Shown in pieces: positions 24,106 to 26,535 of a DNA stretch of 26,535 bases. Below the pieces are notes generated by a model. The model saw nothing but the letters and a program-made list of their open reading frames with translations, was not told the DNA's origin and searched no databases. This DNA comes from Azoamicus sp964355565 (GTDB taxonomy: Bacteria > Pseudomonadota > Gammaproteobacteria > UBA6186 > Azoamicaceae): contig CAYHDJ010000003.1 in assembly GCA_964355565.1 (NCBI GenBank), forward strand, positions 1-26,535, written 5' to 3'. The position numbers and the translations under genes were made by a program. How positions within the stretch are numbered: position 1 is the stretch's first letter; every line of letters starts with the position of its first letter.

Positions 24106-24783
24106 ATGACACTAAGTTTATTATGTATAGAAAGTGCACATAATCTTTTTTCTGTATCTATAAAAGTAAAATATAACATTTATTATAAAGAATTTATAAA
24201 TAAAATATATACAATAAAAGACATTATTCAAATTATAAATAATATAATGTTAGCAAATAACGTATCCTATCAAGACCTAGATTATATAGTTTATGGAGAT
24301 TATCCAAACAGTCAAACAAATGTTAGATCAATAATATCACTGGTTCGTTGTTTATCGTTTATTTGGAAATTGCCTGTTCTGAGAGTATCATCGTTACTAA
24401 CAATAAGCGCGGAAGCTTTTATAAAATATAAAAATGAAAATATTCTAATAATATCAACAGACAATAATGGATTTTTACATTATTGTATTTCTACTTATAA
24501 TAATAATAAATTAATATCTTTTAATTACAGAAAAATAAAAAATATTAATTCCTTAAAATTAGATGACACGCCAAGCTTTATAGGAATAGTTAACTGCAGT
24601 GATGAGATTAAAAATTTTTTAAAAAATTTTTATTTTTTAAACATAAAGGAAAAAATTATACCAAAAGCTTTTTATACCAATTTTATTATACGGGAACTAA
24701 TTTTTAATAAAAAAATTGAATTACAAAATAAAATAACATCATCATACTTTAGTTATTATTTTTACAATAAATATAAATATTGA
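24106..24783 (+). CDS. tsaB: TsaB-like tRNA threonylcarbamoyladenosine factor, degenerate
   Basis: Partner of TsaD in making t6A37 in tRNAs that read ANN codons. 225 aa, near family length. The N-terminal strand is LLCIESAHNLFSVSI (E. coli ILAIDTATEACSVAL), then YQDLDYIVYGDYPNSQTNVRSIISLVRCLS, corresponding to [28 protein letters not shown], then LRVSSLLTISAEA, matching IGVSTLMTMAQGA. The Gly-rich loop is largely replaced, and the C-terminal half is unrecognisable. The assignment is by order of motifs and is fairly secure. It is inactive as an enzyme in the family anyway, so such drift is tolerable. Confidence 0.82.
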   Translation: MTLSLLCIESAHNLFSVSIKVKYNIYYKEFINKIYTIKDIIQIINNIMLANNVSYQDLDYIVYGDYPNSQTNVRSIISLVRCLSFIWKLPVLRVSSLLTISAEAFIKYKNENILIISTDNNGFLHYCISTYNNNKLISFNYRKIKNINSLKLDDTPSFIGIVNCSDEIKNFLKNFYFLNIKEKIIPKAFYTNFIIRELIFNKKIELQNKITSSYFSYYFYNKYKY

Positions 24784-24832
24784 TTTATTTTATGTAACTT
24801 ATATATGCTAAATATTTTTAAACAGACAAATA

Positions 24833-26491
24833 ATGAAAAGAATACTTATAAATAAGAATGAATTTAACGAAACACGTCTAGCAGTCCTTGAAAATGGATA
24901 TTTATCTAACTTGGAGTTAGAAAATAAAAAAAACATATCTAAAAAAGGTAATATATATAAAGGCATCGTTACAAAAGTAGAGCCTAGCTTAGATGCTGTG
25001 TTTGTGAAATATGGTGCTGACAAAGATGGATTTTTGCCATTTAAAGAAATTACTAATGATTACTTTAATTTTACACCAATTGTTGATAAAAGCTCAATAA
25101 TTAAAGGCAAGGAATTAATAGTTCAAGTAGAAAAAGACGCACGAGATAAAAAAAGTGCCGCATTAACCACGTATATCAGTTTAGCCGGATCATACATAGT
25201 TTTAATGCCTAGTAGTCCGAGTTTAGAAGGTATATCAAAACAAATAGATGGTAAAATACGAAACGATTTAAAAGAAAAACTAACAAATATTAATATACCT
25301 GATGATATGGGAATTATAGTAAGAACGGCTGGGATGAATAAGAATTTAGAAGAACTCACTTGGGATTTAAATGTCTTATTGTCTCAATATAAAATAGTAG
25401 AGGATTTATATAAACGCTTACCAGCTCCATCCTTGATACATGAGGAAAGTGATTTAATAGTGAGGTCTATTAGGGATTATTTAAGATCTGATGTAAAAGA
25501 CATAATTATTGATAATATTGAAATATTTAATTGTGTATATAAACATTTGAATAGCATAAGTTCAGATTTTATAGGCAAAATTAGATTGTATAATGACAAT
25601 ATACCATTATTCAGTAAATATAAAGTCGAACAACAAATAGAGTTGGCTTTTAAAAGAGAAATATTTCTTCCATCTGGTGGATCAATTATATTGGATAGTA
25701 CTGAGGCATTAATATCCATAGATGTTAATTCAGCTAAATCTAATAAATGCTTGGGCATAAAAGAAACTGCGTTACAAACTAACTTGGAAGCTATAAATGA
25801 GATAGCTAGACAAATGCGTTTAAGAGATTTAGGTGGGTTAATAGTTGTTGATTTTATCGATATGCCAGATATTTCTAACCAGAAAGTTTTAGAAAAAGAA
25901 TTAAGAGACTTAATATCTTTAGACAAGGCTAAAATACAAATAAATAAAATATCAAAATTTGGGTTACTGGAAATGTCTAGACAACGTATTAAATCATCAT
26001 TATCTGAGTCTAGTCAAGATGTATGTATTAGGTGCAATGGTACAGGAAAAATTGATAACATGGAAACATTGAGTAGAAAAATTTTGAGATCAATTGAAGA
26101 AGAATCTTTTAATGCTAAACAGATAAATGTTGAAGTACCTATCAAACTGATGACATATTTGACTAATATTAAGAAATACTACCTTTTTAAGATAGAAAAG
26201 AAACATAATATATGTATAACGCTATTGACCAATGAACAACTACGTTTACCAGATTATAAAATATATAAAATAAAGCATACAAAAAGTAATATTGAATATA
26301 AAGAACTTGCAAAAGACTATAATGATAATAAGTATATAAAAACGTTTAATATAAAATTTGACAATGACAGAAAAAACAAACATGTGTCAAAGATCATTTA
26401 TATTATAATGAAGCATCTTGCAAAAAAGAAAAAAAAAATGTCTGGCAGTGACCTACTTTCGCATTTTCATACTATCATCGGCGCAGCATAG
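24833..26491 (+). CDS. rne: Ribonuclease E, catalytic part only
   Basis: Endonuclease that matures 5S rRNA and tRNAs and starts mRNA decay. The 552 aa match the E. coli N-terminal half from MKRILIN onward: S1 domain (about 36-118), 5' sensor with R164 and T165 (IIVRTAGM), DNase I-like domain with the magnesium ligands D297 (SIDVNSA) and D340 (VVDFIDM), and the Zn-link C398/C401 (CIRCNGTG). The C-terminal degradosome scaffold of about 500 residues is missing. RNase G is less likely, because the start and the Arg-Thr sensor context follow RNase E closely. The last codons (from 26438) lie antisense to the 5S rRNA gene, and no stop codon occurs earlier. Its end is probably translated as GAA from a lysine-rich tail. 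Confidence 0.95.
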   Translation: MKRILINKNEFNETRLAVLENGYLSNLELENKKNISKKGNIYKGIVTKVEPSLDAVFVKYGADKDGFLPFKEITNDYFNFTPIVDKSSIIKGKELIVQVEKDARDKKSAALTTYISLAGSYIVLMPSSPSLEGISKQIDGKIRNDLKEKLTNINIPDDMGIIVRTAGMNKNLEELTWDLNVLLSQYKIVEDLYKRLPAPSLIHEESDLIVRSIRDYLRSDVKDIIIDNIEIFNCVYKHLNSISSDFIGKIRLYNDNIPLFSKYKVEQQIELAFKREIFLPSGGSIILDSTEALISIDVNSAKSNKCLGIKETALQTNLEAINEIARQMRLRDLGGLIVVDFIDMPDISNQKVLEKELRDLISLDKAKIQINKISKFGLLEMSRQRIKSSLSESSQDVCIRCNGTGKIDNMETLSRKILRSIEEESFNAKQINVEVPIKLMTYLTNIKKYYLFKIEKKHNICITLLTNEQLRLPDYKIYKIKHTKSNIEYKELAKDYNDNKYIKTFNIKFDNDRKNKHVSKIIYIIMKHLAKKKKKMSGSDLLSHFHTIIGAA

Positions 26492-26535
26492 TTTAACTTC
26501 CGAGTTCGGGATGGTATCGGGTGGGTCCTATGCGC
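26438..26535 (-). rRNA. rrf: 5S ribosomal RNA, 5' end outside window
   Basis: On the minus strand the sequence contains the universal 5S core CCATCCCGAACTCGGAAG, followed by GCGCCGATGATAGTATG, then GCGAAAGTAGGTCACTGCCAGACAT as the 3' end (compare E. coli ...GCGAGAGTAGGGAACTGCCAGGCAT). About 98 nt are visible; some 15-20 nt at the 5' end lie beyond the window. Presumably the 23S and 16S genes lie further right on the same strand. Its 3' 54 nt overlap the end of RNase E. Confidence 0.95.

Noticed and set aside
24808..25023. Minus-strand ORF opposite the start of RNase E (also 25123-25359 and 25477-25926)
   Set aside because: Antisense to one of the best-conserved genes in the window, with no supporting signal.
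1..26535. UGA recoding to tryptophan, as in some tiny symbiont genomes
   Set aside because: Trp codons checked are TGG, and leuS and rpmI end properly in TGA.
1..26535. CRISPR array, insertion sequence, prophage, toxin-antitoxin or secretion locus
   Set aside because: No regularly spaced repeats, transposase-like proteins, terminal inverted repeats or integration sites were seen; the AT-rich runs are low complexity only.

Overview
This window is a gene-dense, very AT-rich stretch of a bacterial chromosome with almost no intergenic DNA, shortened proteins and poly-A/poly-T runs throughout. The genes seen are nearly all for translation, tRNA maturation, protein folding and turnover, RNA decay and replication. 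Only folD and one membrane carrier touch metabolism. This is the profile of an obligate intracellular endosymbiont with a strongly reduced genome. Gene order points to a gammaproteobacterial ancestor: grpE-dnaK-dnaJ, clpP-clpX, rpsO-pnp, leuS-holA-rsfS, thrS-infC-rpmI-rplT-pheS-pheT, a tRNA Pro-Arg-His cluster and an RNase E-type N-terminus. A Legionellales-like or Azoamicus-like symbiont of a eukaryote is my guess, but the sequence does not prove it. TGA is a stop (leuS, rpmI) and TGG is Trp, so the code looks standard.

Layout. 1-267: tRNA-His (cut by the window edge), tRNA-Arg(TCT) and tRNA-Pro(TGG) on the minus strand, behind a strong sigma70-type promoter that faces away from folD. 268-2021: folD, yebC and tRNA-Lys(TTT) on the plus strand. 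2019-7557: on the minus strand, clpP-clpX, then grpE-dnaK-dnaJ behind a near-consensus sigma32 heat-shock promoter. 7558-7828: the place where trigger factor (tig) would be expected, holding only what look like decayed scraps. 7829-10354: rpsO-pnp-tRNA-Lys(CTT)-tRNA-Leu(TAG), minus strand. 10437-11376: a divergent EamA/DMT carrier with its own promoter. 11370-15635: leuS-holA-rsfS-holB, minus strand, tightly packed. 15714-17999: mnmA and tilS, convergent and overlapping. 18085-24783: thrS-infC-rpmI-rplT-pheS-pheT-tsaB, plus strand. 24833-26491: RNase E, whose 3' end runs into the 3' end of an opposing 5S rRNA gene (26438 to the right edge).

How it fits together. The window holds three aminoacyl-tRNA synthetases (Leu, Thr, Phe), three tRNA anticodon-loop modification genes (mnmA, tilS, tsaB), IF3, L35, L20, S15, both main RNA-decay enzymes, the DnaK machine and ClpXP. 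The most striking feature is uneven domain loss in the synthetases. LeuRS has lost its editing motifs and its leucine-specific insertion. PheT has lost its tRNA-binding OB domain and much of its editing pocket. ThrRS keeps its editing residues. I see no CRISPR array, insertion sequence, prophage or secretion system, and no multi-gene system of unknown function. The interest lies in reductive evolution and in the regulation that survived it: a heat-shock promoter, an AUU start codon on infC, and overlapping convergent genes.
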